DNA from: Zonotrichia leucophrys gambelii
Taxonomy: Eukaryota; Chordata; Aves; Passeriformes; Passerellidae
Assembly (NCBI RefSeq): GCF_028769735.1
Contig: NC_088177.1
Span: forward strand, 12,650,599-12,714,598
Length of the DNA stretch: 64,000 nt
Reading direction: 5' to 3'
Position numbers and translations under genes: made by a program. The notes under the pieces are model-generated. The model made no database searches, was not told the origin of the DNA, and saw nothing but the letters and a program-made list of their open reading frames with translations. Positions 36,301-51,300 of the stretch are shown here, one piece after another (the first letter of the stretch is position 1; each line of letters begins with the position of its first letter).

Positions 36301-39300
36301 GCACCCACAACATTTGGCTTCTAGTGAGGTATTTTCTTACCTTTATTTTTTTACCAAGACGTTCCTTCCACTTCTCAGCTATGGAGCCTTCCACCAAGAG
36401 TAACCTACACAACACAGACAACTCCATCAAGGGGCTATACAACCCAGCACACACAAAACTAAAATCTCTGCGCCTGTAGAGAGACTTGCCCTCCCTGAAG
36501 ACCAGGTTTTCCTTCCTTTTGGCTCTGACTTTGAGCTTTATGACAGGAGAACGGCTGAGGACAGCACAGGAGGAGTTACCTGGAGCGCTCCTCGTCCTCG
36601 TAGCCCATGATGATGTATTCCTCATTGGCACTGAGCGGGGGACACAGGCAGCCAGAATTCGTGTGGAGGTTTACAGTGTCCTTTGGGATGTTGACCAGGG
36701 AAGATTTCAGGATCTCCTTGACTTCCACTACTGCAGTGACATCGTGGCATTTAGTCTTCACCTCCTTCACTTTAGCGCGGATGACTGGGGAAAGCCACAA
36801 AGAGCATTGTCAGCAGCAGCAGAAAATGCAGGGCACTCCCCAGCTGCTCTTGGTGACCCCTGGCATTCCTCTTTTGCACGGTCCCTCATCAGAAGTTAGC
36901 TGAACTCCTGCAATGTCTCTGCCTCCATCTCTTCACTACTTCACCCTCCACCAAGGAGGCGCAGGTAGCTCAGTGTGTCCCTTAATAATGGTCAGGAGCA
37001 GGAGTTATGTACCCACTGGATTTATGTCCTGCTTAAGTTGGGCTTTGATTTCCTTCCTTCCTTTCTTCTTCACCCTTTCCATGTTAAATATATTAAATCT
37101 ATTTCTTGTGTGCTCTCCCTCTCCCTTGAGCTGTGACTGTTCCCTTTCTGCCTACCTGCAGCACAGATGAGCAAACTTTATCACTCTGAACCTTACACAG
37201 AAAGGGAATGTGCATTAAAACTTCTCATATCACTGCTTCAGCTGGATGACAGGCCCTTACCTTTTCTATTCTCTCCAGTGACCCAGCACTAATCTGCTCT
37301 GCACTTTCTGAACTTCAAATGCTCCTGATCTTGACCCAATGACCTCTCTAATTGTTTCCTCTCTTGGCCTCTCTTTTTGCCTCAAGTTGCACAGGAGGAA
37401 AGGTTGCCTTTGAAAGGCAAAGATTTTCATTCTCTCGGGGTGACCAGTGAACTGATACCACATACAAATGCAAAGCCAACCCAGAGGTCGTGCTCTAGAG
37501 AATGCCACATCATTCAAAGAGTCCCTTGCCACACTATAAATAGGAGATACACCAAATTCCAAATGTCTCCTGCGTGAAAAAGGTAATAGAGAAGAAAGAA
37601 AGCCATAGACTAGCACATCTTCTCCCCATAACAGCCATTAACCAGCATATCTTGCAGGCACATTAAATACAGTTGCCAACAAACACCAATTTGTGTACCT
37701 AGTATGAACAATTTACCCTAAGTGATTCCCTTTCTCAAAACCTTTTAAGATCTCAAAATAAAATATTATTTTAGTTTGGAGGCATTTCAAATGCCTTTTA
37801 AAACCCATTTAATTTTAAAAGCTTAAGAAAATGGACAGGAGCATGCCCAATGACTCTGCCATATGCAGTTTCTGACCACAGAATAGTCACTTTAATTTTT
37901 CTGTAAACAAATTCACCAAAACAACATCAAATTGACTATTGACCAAAAAAGTGTTTGAATACAGCTGTAATTTTTTAGCTTTTAATAGCAAACTACTTTT
38001 AAAATAAGATTATCTGATTCTGGCTTTATAAATGTGCAATCTTAATAAATATTATACAATTACTACCATTTAAATAAAGCCTTAAAGCTGAGCTGAACCT
38101 AAGGCTCTTCACCTGATTAATAGGAAAAAAGGAAGTGTTGCATATTGATAAAGCTTTATAAAATAAGTGCTTGTTACCCTTGTAAAATCATTGCTCAGGC
38201 CTGCAACTTTGGCTAAGCAGAAAAGGACTGTGGGAAAGTGACTGAGCTGAATTAGGGGTAGAAAAAGAAGTTATATAACCATGATGTGCTCACACTGTGG
38301 TGCATGGTGGTTGGTTGGGTTATGTTGGTTATGGTTTGAAACTAATAAAGTTTTAACTTTCAGTTTGTAACTGATACAACTGATACTTTAAGTTCATAAC
38401 TGATAAAGGCTTAAGTGTTTAAAAAGTCCTGGCTTTTGCAATAAGGAAGGGCCCAATGTTCAGTCCCTGTGATATGTATTCAGTGGTTTCACTGCCTTAG
38501 TTTGCTTGAAACTGACAGTATGAAGGAAAACATGAGCCTGGAGCTGTGATATGCCTGAAGAGCAGGCCATGTGCACTTTTACAGGTGTTACAGACAGCCT
38601 AACAGAGCTGGCAAGATGCTCACTGCTGGCTTTGAGACACCAGAAGGAAAAGAACCTGTCAGATTTCATGGAGAGCTAGTGGGCATGAAAGCTGCTACAA
38701 ACACCCCCTTCTGCAAAAGCTGAGGGTACTGGCAATCACAGAGGCAGCTCAGGCACAGCAATGCCATTTCTGTTGCATCACTGTTCACACCAGACAAGTA
38801 CACAAACCCCAAATGCCTGCACTAAAACTGAAATAACAAAGAAACCCTTGTACCAACGTATCAAGCTAATCCCCTCCATCCTTCTAATTTGGAAATGATC
38901 CAATCTACACCTTCCTCCTGCAATAAGCAATATTGGGTTACCAGCAGTAACAGTGAACTTTTTAGGCTTTTTTAATGAGAAGTTGCCCCTTGCTGCAGGT
39001 TTAGAAGAGCTGGGAGCTGGCAGTGCAGCTGCTCTCACCGTAGTTGTAGTTGTTCCGTAGGTAGGTCTTCTGGGTAGCTTTGACTGGCTTGCACTTGCAG
39101 CGCTCTACAGAAACAAAAAGCTTTGTTTAGAAAGAAAAAAACATGTATTCAGTGACAATCTTCCCAAAACCTGGAGCTCACACAGTGTGGGAATTGGATT
39201 CATAAAAAATAAATCCAATAAACAAATTTGATGGTTTTGCTCATTGACCGCCGCATACACTGAAGTACACAAGATACTATTCTTAACATTATTATTATAA

Positions 39301-42300
39301 TAATTAATGAACATAAATTTATCTTGTATCTTTACCTTTTTTAGATAAGGGGTAAAACTTGATCTTTTAAATAAGTCATCCAACTATGATCTATCACCTG
39401 TTTTAATTTGATCTGTTAAATCTTGTTAAGCCAAGAAACACTTATTGTAATTATTGTATTGTAATTAGGAAATAGTTGGCTTCTGATTAGTCCCAGGTAA
39501 AATAAAATAGACTAAATTGCAAGACAAGAACACAGCCTCACATTTCCTTCAGTTTTAAGGCAGTATTGGCTTATTTTATGAATTTGAGAATGTATTTTTT
39601 TAGTCTAGTTCTATCTCTAAATTACTGACATACCCATGTTCTTATTGAAGAACATCCTAGTCACCCTCATGCTTTTTAAATTTACATTTAAAAGAACTGT
39701 ACAAAATGCTGCATTATTCCTAATCACTATTTAGAGATACAGAAACTAACACTAAAGTCAATAGATTGGGATGGTGTGAATTATAACACCTTGTATTGTC
39801 TCACCCTTCTCATGAGACTGAAAAAGGAACAGAAGTTTTTAAACCACGTCTCAGCTACCCCATCTCTAAGTCAGAAAAGGGTTAAATCAAAAAACACCTA
39901 ACAAAAATTTCACTGAACTGACTTGCTTATTACAGTGAAACACTAAAAACCACAGGGCATTCCTGGCCTGTTCTGCTGGGAGATGAGGAACTGCCCATGA
40001 GCCCTTAAATGATTTTTAGGAGAACAACCTGACATACTGAAATTAAAAAAAAAAAAAAAAAACAAAAACAAACCACAGCACAACAACAAAGACACACAGA
40101 CTTTGAGACTGGAGTGACAAAATCATCATTTAAAGCCGATTCAATGTTCAATCCTGAGCTCACAGGTGCTGTAATTCCATCCTTGCAATGCTGCTCTCTC
40201 TGTGCTAGACTTAAGGAATGCCCTCACTTCTTCTCCTTTTATCATACAAACCACAACAGAGACACAGAAAGAAAATACTGTGGCAGTGCATGACTGAACA
40301 TTTTTTTGAGTATTATCAGGTCAGTATCTCAGGTCAGTTGAGCAAACTGGGATATTCTGGCCAGCAGGCATTCATCGACTATTTGGCATTGGAGGGGACC
40401 TTTAAGGGCCACCTAGTCCAACCCCCTTGCAAATAAGCAGGGACATCTTCAGCTGGATCAGGTTGCTGAGAGGTCCATCCAATCCACCATGAGGAATGGT
40501 GTAAATTTTGCACAATTTTATTATGACCCAGAAGTCCAAGTTTAATGAAAATAGAGAATTTCTTAGCCCTTGTGGCCAGAGGGACAGCCTTCAAAAAAAC
40601 AACACAAATGAGCACTGTCAGAGCAGCATTTCCAAAGGTGCAGATGCCAGACAGCTGGGAACTCTAAGAGAGGTAAAAACATTTTCATTAGTGCCCTGGG
40701 AATGCTAATGCTGAACTCCAGAGCCACAGTGGTGTTCAGAAACACCACTGGTATTTCAGGACTGGTTGTTCTACTGCAAATATTTACTTTTTATTTTACA
40801 CCAGTGTCTAAGTGTGGTTTGGTGGAGTAATTTCAAACAGCAGATCCCAGTATTACATGTGCATGTGCATCTATTTCGACATTTGATTTGGCATAAATGG
40901 AAGTAGATTTAATGCAGTTTATTTCTATACATCATCATTCTAAGTATCAATGCATATAAGCTAGTGGTTTAGTTAAATCTAACATGAAGAGTCTGAAAAA
41001 GAACTTTTATTTGATTATATAAGATTTCTGCATATTAAAAAAATTAAAATTGATGGAATCATTATTTTCTATTGGAAGAATTTTTTAGTTGAAAATACAA
41101 AAAAAAATACAGGAAAGAGGAAAACATTTCAAAAGAAAAGAATATTATTTCCTTGAATTTCAAACACATCCTCAGGAATCTATATATAGAGCCCTACATA
41201 CTTTAACTTTTCTATGTGTTTGTGTTAAAACAACAAAAGCAGAGAAGGGAAGTGATTTTTGGCTTCCCTTCTGCCTTTGTGAGCTCATGGATACTGCAGG
41301 CCAAATGACAGCTGCCTTGGAGCAGAGAATAAAAGATGTGCTCCTGTGACCCACACTCACACAAGCACTTTAGCACTCAAGTCCAGCAAGTGGCACACTG
41401 TAATGTTCTCCTGCTCTGCAGAACTTTGCACTGTGTCCCAGGTGAAAAAAAATAGGCTAAATTACAAGACAAGAACACAGCCTCACATTTCCTTTAGTTT
41501 TAAGGCAGTACTGGCTTACTTTATTAATTTTAGAATATATTTTGTTACTCTAGTTCTATTTCTAAATTACTGACATGCCAATGTTCGTATGGAAGAACCT
41601 CCAAGTCACCCTCATGCTTTTTAGATTGCCATTTAAAAGAACTGTACACAATGCTGCATTATTCCTTATCACTATTTAGAGATACAGAAACTAACACAAA
41701 AGTCATTTGCCAAGGTCAGTTACAAAGTTAGAGCCAGAACCAACTCCTCTCTCCCAGCTCCTGGTACAGTGATTTTCCAAGGAAGGCAAATGCTGACCTT
41801 CCCCCAGGGAGTGGAAACACCCACAAAAGGTGGCAGTAAAAGTGTACTGCATCACCTGATGCTGAGGGAAAATCCCATTTTACCTGACAGCCTCCTCAGA
41901 AGCTGCCAGGATTAGCAGAAGAGCTCTGACACCACAACAATGCCATGTCCCCAGCACAGAGACAGCAGCAGAGGCTCCCACTGGCTTTGGCTGAGATCAC
42001 AGCCAGCCATTAAATCTTCTTTTCAAATAAATACAGGACTACAAACTGCTCAAAGTCCCTGTCTTTGAAAACTTCACTCTGTCAATGCCAAAAGACATGG
42101 AGAGAATGGTTTTCCCCATGGATTGCTACCAAGAAACATCTGTGCCATCTTAAATATATGTGTATGTAAGATGGAAAACCTGGCTGTAATCCTGACCTGT
42201 ATAGGCACTCAAACCTGGCAAACACCTCCCAGATAAAGAAAGGATAAAAAATAAACACTCTAGAAAATTTTCTAAGAGACTCAAGGAGCATGTGATGGAG

Positions 42301-45300
42301 CAGAAAACAATGGACTTCACTGCCAACAGAGGTAAAAAAGGTCTCCGAAAAAACCTCCATGCAGACTGAGAGGGAAGGTTTCGCCAGCAGACACTGACAG
42401 GGAAAAAAAGGTGTCTCAAATAGGGATAACCTATGAGTACTGCTCCCTGTGACCATGCACAGCAGCACAAGCAGTCAGATGCAGAAACCACAAAGCTGAG
42501 AATGGGGTTTTTTTAAAAAAATGTATCAATTTTCTACTTGCAAACAAACAAACAAAACTGCTCTAAATTTACTTTACTGAGCACATAAACAAAGCCATTT
42601 TGATACATGGCCTTTTAGGTGGTCCAACTGTGTTTGTCAGTTCAGACAGATGTAGCACACTGAACTAGAAATCATGTTTGAACAGTAAAAGCAGATACTG
42701 CAGCAGCAATTTTTCTGTGCATCCTTACCCTATTTTCTAGATGGGATTTTTTTTAGGTCTGGTTTTGCTTTCAGCCATCAAAAAGCATCACAACAGGCAC
42801 AATGTGACTGAAATTTCCTCTTCTACTGCAGGGTCACTCACTGGACTTACATGCCTATGGACAGGCAGCAGTAAAGATATGCCTCACAGTTTTGATTTAA
42901 GGTGACAATGAGAGCACACAGCTTTGCTTCATGCTCAGAGTGAAGCTTGTGTGCTCTCTGTACAGTCCACATGGTGCATGAAATCCCAGCTTTCTCAATG
43001 CCACACAACTGAAAATGGCTTCAAGCTATGAAGATACTAACATTAGTAACAAATATCTTTAGCCAGTCTTCCAGACATGGTCTCATGCTCAAGACAATTT
43101 AAAGCAAAGCCTGTTAAGGGGCTTGCTGATATGAGGTTTTTTTACCTGTACCTGGGCTTCTAGAGGGTATGCACTGTGATTTGAAGAACATTTTGCACAA
43201 ATATAGCTGCTTTAACACTGGGACCTACTGACTAAAATTTTAAACTGTATTATATAAACTGGGCATTACTGCAAAAACTGATATATTTTTGCAATTTGGT
43301 CACAGAGCTTAATGCTGAAATTCTATCTATAGGTATCTAATGTTAAGTTCAACACCTTTTAGGTGAACATCAGTGCACACTGTAGCTCATCAGCACCTCT
43401 GCAGAAGGAAAGACATGGAGGTCAGTACTACAGCTTCCAAGTCTCAATTTCTTGACAAAGATCTAAGAGAAGAACTTTGGATGGAATCATAATAAAATTC
43501 AAGAAAATCTACAGTCACTGGCTCGCATGGGCAAAAGATTCACATTCCTATAACTATTAGCCACCATCCTGGGCTTTGCTTCTTTGCATTGGCAAGTAGT
43601 GGTAATGCTCAAGGGGTTTTATTCAGTTCTAGCAAAACCAAAACAGCAATAAAAAGCAACAAGGGACTTGCTGGAATAAAACCAGCCTCAGAAGGTGCCA
43701 CCCTCAACCTCCTCAGGCTAAAGGGAGCACTGCCATTATCTACAAACAGTACTGAATTTAATTTGAAAACTTTAAGGTCAAAATGAACCATTATCTTCAC
43801 TGGTTTTGCCCGGGGAAAAATCAATTTAACGATTACTTTCCCTGTTCAAGACAAAACCTTTAATAAAATCAGCACAGCCCTCCTGCTTTGATAGACATTT
43901 TGAGGCTGACCAGCCCCCAAATCCCACCTCCCCATGGAATGCAAAAGCAAAATCTGCAGTATTCTCAGTCAAGACTAAGTATTTAAGTATTTATCATTTA
44001 GTACCTCTCTTAGTTAAATATTTAAAGGATTTGAAAGTCTACAGCTTATTATACAATTTTATAAAAATTATTATACAGTTTTGTTACTTATTATACAGTT
44101 CTATAAAAATGTACTTACCAATGCCAGCACCTCTACAGTTGCCGTTATTAGAATCCATAGGGAAATCTGCCATGGATTTGTAAAATATGTAAAAAAAAGT
44201 TAGTATTTTTAATATTGGATTATTTCACTACACATACATGACAATGTTTTCTCTTTCTGTAATATTTAGTACGTGGAAACTTAATAACTTCACCAATAAA
44301 CAGTTTGCAATATTCTAGAGGTCATTCCAGTAAAGTTGACACAATGTCTTACCCATATTTCACCTGAATCCAGCATATCATGTTAATTGCTGAAGCAGAC
44401 TAAATATCCCATTTCCATTGCTACAGACTGGCAGGTTTCAGACAAGAGTTGACATTTATGCCATGAATTTTGATCACCTACAGAAAACATGTGTAGTGTT
44501 TGCATTTAATTAGATGATGAAGGAGAAATTACTTTGGGGGAATTTTTTGGTTACTGAGGAAATCAAATCAACCAACCACAATCACGCTGTTGAAGCAAAT
44601 GCCAAAATAAATGTTTCAGACCTTCCCCTCACTTTAAAAACACACTGATTACTCTGAAGGACAGATAAGGAACAGAAGTTTAAACAGGCACTCTGCCCAA
44701 AGAAATGCTTTCAGACACGTTCCTAAGTGGACTGTGTCCTACATTAGTAAAATGCATCATTTCAAACCTATTTATTAAATCACATCTGTTAATGGGTTTA
44801 TACATATATTTAATAATGAAAAACAAGTATGTTAATGCATATAACCTTCAATGAGCCAAGGACAAAATAAATACAAGAGGAACAAGAACTGGGAGAGATG
44901 CAGGACACTTCACTAGAATGGCACATAAAATGGAAAAACAAAAGAGCTTTCAAAGAAAAAAACCCTTCTGTAATTTTGCACATTTATTCATTTATGCTGC
45001 TCTTCCAATTCTAGAATCTGGTATCCTACAATCAACTTTTCTTAGATTCTTACATAATCATGGAGGCAATCCTGCTGCCTTTGCAATGTAGAACAAATGC
45101 AACAAAAGCTCCTCTCTTGGATCCTGAGCTGTAAGGTTTTGGCTGTAAGGCAGCCCAGGATACTCCTGATACTCAGTACTCATGATGACTTTACATGTGT
45201 GGATTAAATTATAAGGGCCAAGTATATATACAAATATGTATATATTTATATATGTATATTATCACAAATTCTGTAATACCTGTTCACAAGAAAAATAATA

Positions 45301-48300
45301 TTACTTAGCTAACCTTCTAGCTTCACCATCCATGTTAAAAAAAAATTAAATCTCCTCAGAATGAATACTTATACTACTCAAAGCAATATGAAACTTCATT
45401 TACATAAATGAGGATGGAGCTAAACCACAGTCAGGGCAAGAGTAAAGCTGAAAAACAACTAATTCCCTCACATAATAACTTCAAAAAAATTGAGACTTCA
45501 GGAATAATTATTCTAACTAACACAAAAAGCAAAGGGTATAGAACATAGCAAAGGAAGATTGAATAGATGCTCTTCTTTTATATTCAATATCCTGTTGCTA
45601 ATAAAACATCAGGTCCATTTTCTTGCAAAGAAAGTTCCAAACTACCACAAGATCTTTGCTTATAGAAGAAAAAAACCAAACATCTTTAGGAGTCAATCTG
45701 ATCTTTGCAATCAGGTACTTCCACAGAACCTTTTAATCTTCAACATGCTGCCTTGTAACAAGTCAAACTACCCAAGCTGATTCTTTCTTTCATGTTTGAT
45801 TTTGATTATTCACCTGAGTTATTCTCAGTGCATTAAGAACACATTTTATATAGCATCAAATGCACTCTGGCATTCCAGGATGTGATGGAAGAGGAATTGA
45901 AATGGTTTCCCTCTTGCAAATGGCAAACAAAAGGACAACCACATTGCTCATTCTTCCCCTCCTGGGCCAATTATTTGTTGTCTTGTTCATTCAGCCAAGC
46001 TGTAGCTTTAAATCTACAATTCCTTCTGATGTGGTAAAAGCATAGAGAGAGGTCTATGGTCTGATAATCCTCCTATGTGTTCCATGTATAGATAAAACAT
46101 CTGCAGAACCCTCCAGCCACAGAGAGGAGGCCTCTCTGTGTACCTAGGGCTGGCATCAGATGTTTCCCCACTCTGGGCACCCAAAATCCCTGCAGAGAAA
46201 GCTCTCAGGATTCACTGCCCCTCTCACTCAGCTGCCTTGGCCACCTTCTCAGGTCTTCTCAAAAGATATCTGCAAATGACCAAGCCAACTCCTCTAGTTT
46301 TTTCATGTGGCTCAGCAAGCAAAAATTCTTACCAAAATAGGTATTTCAGGGATAGTTTGTTCATACCTTCAAAGCACATTGCCCATTGTATCAAAATTGT
46401 TACTGGGGACAGAAAAAAATCATAATGGAGAAGACAAGAGAAGTATCACATTAAATGCTTACCATCTCCCATCCACAGAAGGAAAAAGAAGCCCTGAAGT
46501 GCACAGTCCCTACCTAAACTAAGGATGGATCCAAACAGACATGACTTTGTGGTGCTTGAGCAAACCTAGTCCAATCCACATTGAAACTGCACCTCAAAAT
46601 AAACCAGAGCCCAGTAAAAGGTTCACAGCCTTCCCTGGCACACGTGGAGTACAATGTCCACAAGTACTGGCTGAGGAACCTCCCTTGGAGCTCACACCAA
46701 CACAGGAGAACCAGTGAGCACTTGGTATGGGCAGCATAAACATGCAAACAAGCATGGAACTGACCTGCTTTACCAGATGTCCCCACACACTCTCAGGTAC
46801 ACAACTTATTTTTAACCAAATTACAGCACACCACAGCCTCGAGGCATCTGCTAACTCTGCACTGCCAGGTCACCTGTCCCAAACCAGAATTCCCAATGAA
46901 TTGCTGTGTGTGCAGCCAGAGCAATTCAGACACTGTGTGCAGAGCAGCCAGGAGTGGAAGTGCCTCCTGTTTGTGTGCCTGCACAAAGGCAGCAGGGCAG
47001 GGGTGAACAGGTACCCATACATCAGCTCATAGCTCATTTCTGGACTTGGGAGGGCTTGGGCCAGGCAAGGGTTGACCCTGCCTTGGTGTTTATCCTTTCC
47101 AATGCACTCATGTCTATGCAGGGATGACTGGTTTCTACAGATGGACAGAAGCATGGGCTTGGAGACCTCTGCCACTCAGTGACATCTTTCTGGAAACCCT
47201 TCTCATTTCTCTGACCCTTTTCCCAGTTAAACTCATACAGTCTGGTCCCTGCTTACCCACCAGACAGGAGATTGGAAGAGGGTCCAGCCCAGGCCTGCCA
47301 CCAGCTACTGGTCAGGTCTCAGTGTGTGCGAGCACTCACCCAGCCCCTGTGAAATCCAGCCCCTGTCCCCAGCACCCTCATGGACAGAGGCCTCTCTCCA
47401 CCAAGCTGAAACCTTCAGCTGCAACACAGACAGAGGGAGAGGGAAAAAGCTATTTAAAATCCCCCAAACAACTGACTTCCTATTGTTCCATGTCTCTTCA
47501 TGGGCAAACCCTCTGCCAAGTTCTGTCTATGCAAAGCAATCTTTCCAAAATAAATACCTGCCAGTGATTGTTAGCTGGATCCCCAAAGAGGGGAACACCA
47601 TCCAAAAGTTTCCTATTAAATTTTGTTTAGGAGCAGGGGACAAATCCAAATTGTTTTTTTCCAGTATGCCATCCTAATTAATTTCTTTTCAGAGGGATTC
47701 TATATTTAAAAAAAAAAAAAAAACAAAACACTAACAAGGAGAGCTAAATGAAAGCCACTTACACAGTAAGTGTACAAAATAACAATGCCTGCAACCACAG
47801 ATTTAGATGAGAGGTTTGGAAAGGAGAAACAACTTGGTAATACCTAGTTTTGAGCAAACATCTTTCCTATACCACTGTTTAAATAAATAAAAATGTTAAA
47901 AAGGCAGAGGAAGGCAAAAAATAACACAATCCTGGTTGTCATTATGATTAAAGAATATGGCCCAGCTATTACTGAAGCCACTCCAGGCACTGTGCTCCAA
48001 AGAATTAAACCATAGCCAGTGGCTGCTGCTTGGGTACCTTCTTCAGATTTACATATCTGTGAGCCCTATTAATTAAGAAACCCTTCCACAATGCATGAAT
48101 TCACTGTCATTTACTTCAGCTATTAATACAGAGAGGATCTTTGCTAATTTGGTTGCAGAAACATGCATGGAAAGCCAAGTGATAGGAAAATTTATTCTAG
48201 TTAACATTTAATACAAAGAACTCTTAACTCCAAGTTGTAGAGCAGGCAGCAACAAGGCTGTTCCACATAACATTTTATTCCTCACAACAAATCCCACCAG

Positions 48301-51300
48301 GTTTTGATGGCATTTAATGCTTAGACAGTAAAATCCAGGGGACTCAGCCTACAAAGGCAGCTAAACTGCAGTGAGCACATTACCCCATTGATGGTATCTT
48401 GATTACTGAGATTTAAAATCCCTTATTTACTTCTTTTGTCCTGATTCAGGCTTGAAGTTTGGAATAATTTTGTTATTTAACTGAGAAATGAGGCTGCTCT
48501 CATGTTTCAGGAAAAGACCTAAACAAATCCCAACTTTATAAAACAATAACCTGGGCACAACTGCTTGTCCTCAGCACAATCTATAACACTCCCCCCAGCA
48601 CTGTCATGCACATCAGCTGCTCTAAGTACAGCTAGGCAAAGACTGAGTCAGAACAAACTTGATCTGGAGCTTGGAAAACACTTTTTTGGAAATTAAGGTA
48701 ATAATAAATAAGAAACAAGCATGAGAAATGGCTTGTTCACTTGCCTTTTTAACCTGCAACGCCAAATTAACATACTGGGTTACTATGAGTTCATCCAGAC
48801 AGACATGGAGGACTTGGGCCACATGGAGAAATCGTGGGTTCACATATGATTTAAGAAATAGGTATCCAGCATGTGAATAATGTACAGTTTTCTTTAATGT
48901 TTAAGAGATAGTATTTTAAAATAAAAAAAATAAATTCAAGTTCTCCTTAGACATCTTATGATAGTTTGAGTGTTAACTACACATGGTTGATACCTTGTGA
49001 TGTGGCTTCCCTTTTCTCCAACATCTTAGTAACAGGCCAACACACCTTCAAGCTATATTCTTATCTAAGTAAGATAAGGTGAGACAACCTGCCTGACAGA
49101 TCTGACTTCCAATATGCACAGAACCCATCACACTGCTCTGGTTTTGTTGCTAGTTCCCTCTTCAAAACAGGAATGAACATTTCAGTTGAGACATAAACAC
49201 TCTGCCAGGCAGTAGCAGCCAAGAACACATGTTGAAGATGCTTTTTCAGTCAGCATCCCCATGCCAACACTTGCCACTTATTACCTGCAAAACTAAAGAC
49301 AAGGTCCTGCCTCTGAAATTCTAGATTTGAGACAATTTTCTCTCTCAGCAGTTCCTGCTCCACAGACTTAAGGAAGTTTGACAGGGCTCTAAATGAGGAA
49401 AGCAGATAATGTGATAGATTGGAGGAAGAATAAGCAAATACATGTGAAGAATGAAATACATGGAGCAAGTGAACAGCACCTCCCAGAGATGTAACACAGC
49501 TGATACTAATGTCTGCACACAGAACCACTTTCTCCTCCAAAAAGGAAAGGACAGGGATGTGGGATACATGCCATAGGAGACTTCAGACAGCATGCACTAA
49601 TCTGACACCCAGGGTGTTAATGTATTGTCAGGATGCTCTTTCATCCTCCATCCTGGATGGTGATTTGTTGGATTCTCCACAAAAAGCCAAATTATTCAGT
49701 ATCCCACTCACCTCCAGAACACTCACACCATGCCTGCAACATCCCTTTGCTTTCTGGCTGTAAAGGAACCCGGATGTTTCCCAAAGAGAATGAAAAATAA
49801 AGAAACATACACTTCCCACATGTTTTAAGTCAGTTTCTGTAACTTGAGGAACTTGAGAACTCAATCAGCACTCCCACTCAGATTTTGGAGACCAGCACAA
49901 GCCCAGGGGGTGTGCACAGCTATTCCTCTAACTGAGCCCAAAACACAGCACTGCTGTCAGCTTTCTCCATCACACACAAAGCAGTCCCTTGGTGCTGTGA
50001 CAGGAAGGGTCTGGATCTTCCTCACACCTGGACTCAGATGAAGAGAGGTCCTAGAAGATGTCTGTGGTGGACTGTGCCTCAACAGCTGAAAGTGAACTTC
50101 TTACTGAGATTTATCACAGATTTTACCAACCACAGTTCCTCCATACTTTGCAACACTCGCAAGTTACTGGGAATATAACTGATGGAAATAGGGCTGGTGA
50201 ACCCAGTCCCTGCTCGGACAAGGACAAACACTGACTACGTCATCCTTAAGGCTCTCTCATAGAAGGGACAAGACAAATGTGGTGAACATTAGAACAATAA
50301 TGCAAAAATAATGCAGAAACATGCAGAAACCTCAAGAGGATACAGTAGAACCCTATGACAGGTAGCAAAAGAATGAGAGCAAAGATTTCACTTCTGAAGA
50401 AAACAAAAAAGCCTCTTCTGCAACGAAAGCCACAAAACAATGGATTATACTTCTGCCCACGCTATTAGGTGTAGTTTACAGACAGCAGAAGGGGCTAGAA
50501 TGCTTAGGAGATAAATTAAAGCAAATAAGAGCAGGGATTCTGCACACTACTCATCAGGCAGTTGGTTATTTGTGTCTTCTACTGAGTTGCAATCCTTTAT
50601 TTGGAGAATTGGTTTGAAAGTGTTCACCTTACCTCTTCCTAGAACAGGAATCCTTCCCACTACTTTCTAAAAGAACAGTTTTATTCCCTCAAGAAGGATT
50701 CTTTCAGTCTGGTGCATAATGCACCAGTTCAAAATATTCAGCCCAGAAATGAGAATGTCATCAGGTTCTCATTCACTGAAAGAGAGTTTTCATGGATCTG
50801 GCCCTGGAATCCCTCAAAGAGGTTATTGTACTGCTGAGGTCCTCAGAAATAGGTAACTCGGGGGCTATTTCAGCCAAGCTTCCTCCCTCCAGATTTGAAT
50901 GTGATTGCTTTCAAATCGCTGCAGACCTGCCAAACCTTGAGCCATTTTTAAGGTGGTTTTGAAAGCACCTCAATGCTGCAGAGAAAGGTGCTTGGTGCTC
51001 AAAACCACATCTCCCCCCAAAACTAGCCCAGCAGGACAGCAGGGCTCAGAGAGCAGCAGCTGATGGCAAAAATAGATGGTTATGTTCATGTGCTGGAAAA
51101 AAAGTAGGAAAAGGCAAGAGGGAAGGAGCTAGAAGTTAGAAACAGAGTAATAACTGGAGATATGAGGGTATGGAGGTTTCAGGACAAGCAGAGGGTAAGA
51201 GAATAGCATCAGAGATGGATTAGGGTTTGTCTGGTCTGTAAATAAATGGAGACAGAGAGAGCAGCTTACCTGGGAAGGCTGAGCTGGGGAGCACGGTCAG

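Larger units (their letters stand above)
33346..36340 (-). other. FRZB: FRZB intron 5
   Basis: A 2.995-kb intron. On its 3' side (33376-34240) it carries a large minisatellite reaching to within about 35 bp of the acceptor of exon 6. At 35630-35963 it contains a CR1 fragment in antisense orientation to the gene. A detached repeat-like segment (ACAGAAATTACCAGAGAGGC) recurs at about 34516-34536, separated from the main array by about 280 bp of unique sequence. Confidence 0.85.
39105..44118 (-). other. FRZB: FRZB intron 2
   Basis: A 5.0-kb intron. It contains two copies of a 271-bp segment (39490-39760 and 41435-41705), a CR1 fragment at about 40383-40490, an A-rich tract near 40045, and an AT-rich short repeat beside exon 2. 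No embedded gene or RNA is recognised. Confidence 0.85.

Noticed and set aside
47124..47567. 147-codon plus frame in FRZB intron 1
   Set aside because: No family recognised, antisense to FRZB, no splice partners, and composition like surrounding intron.
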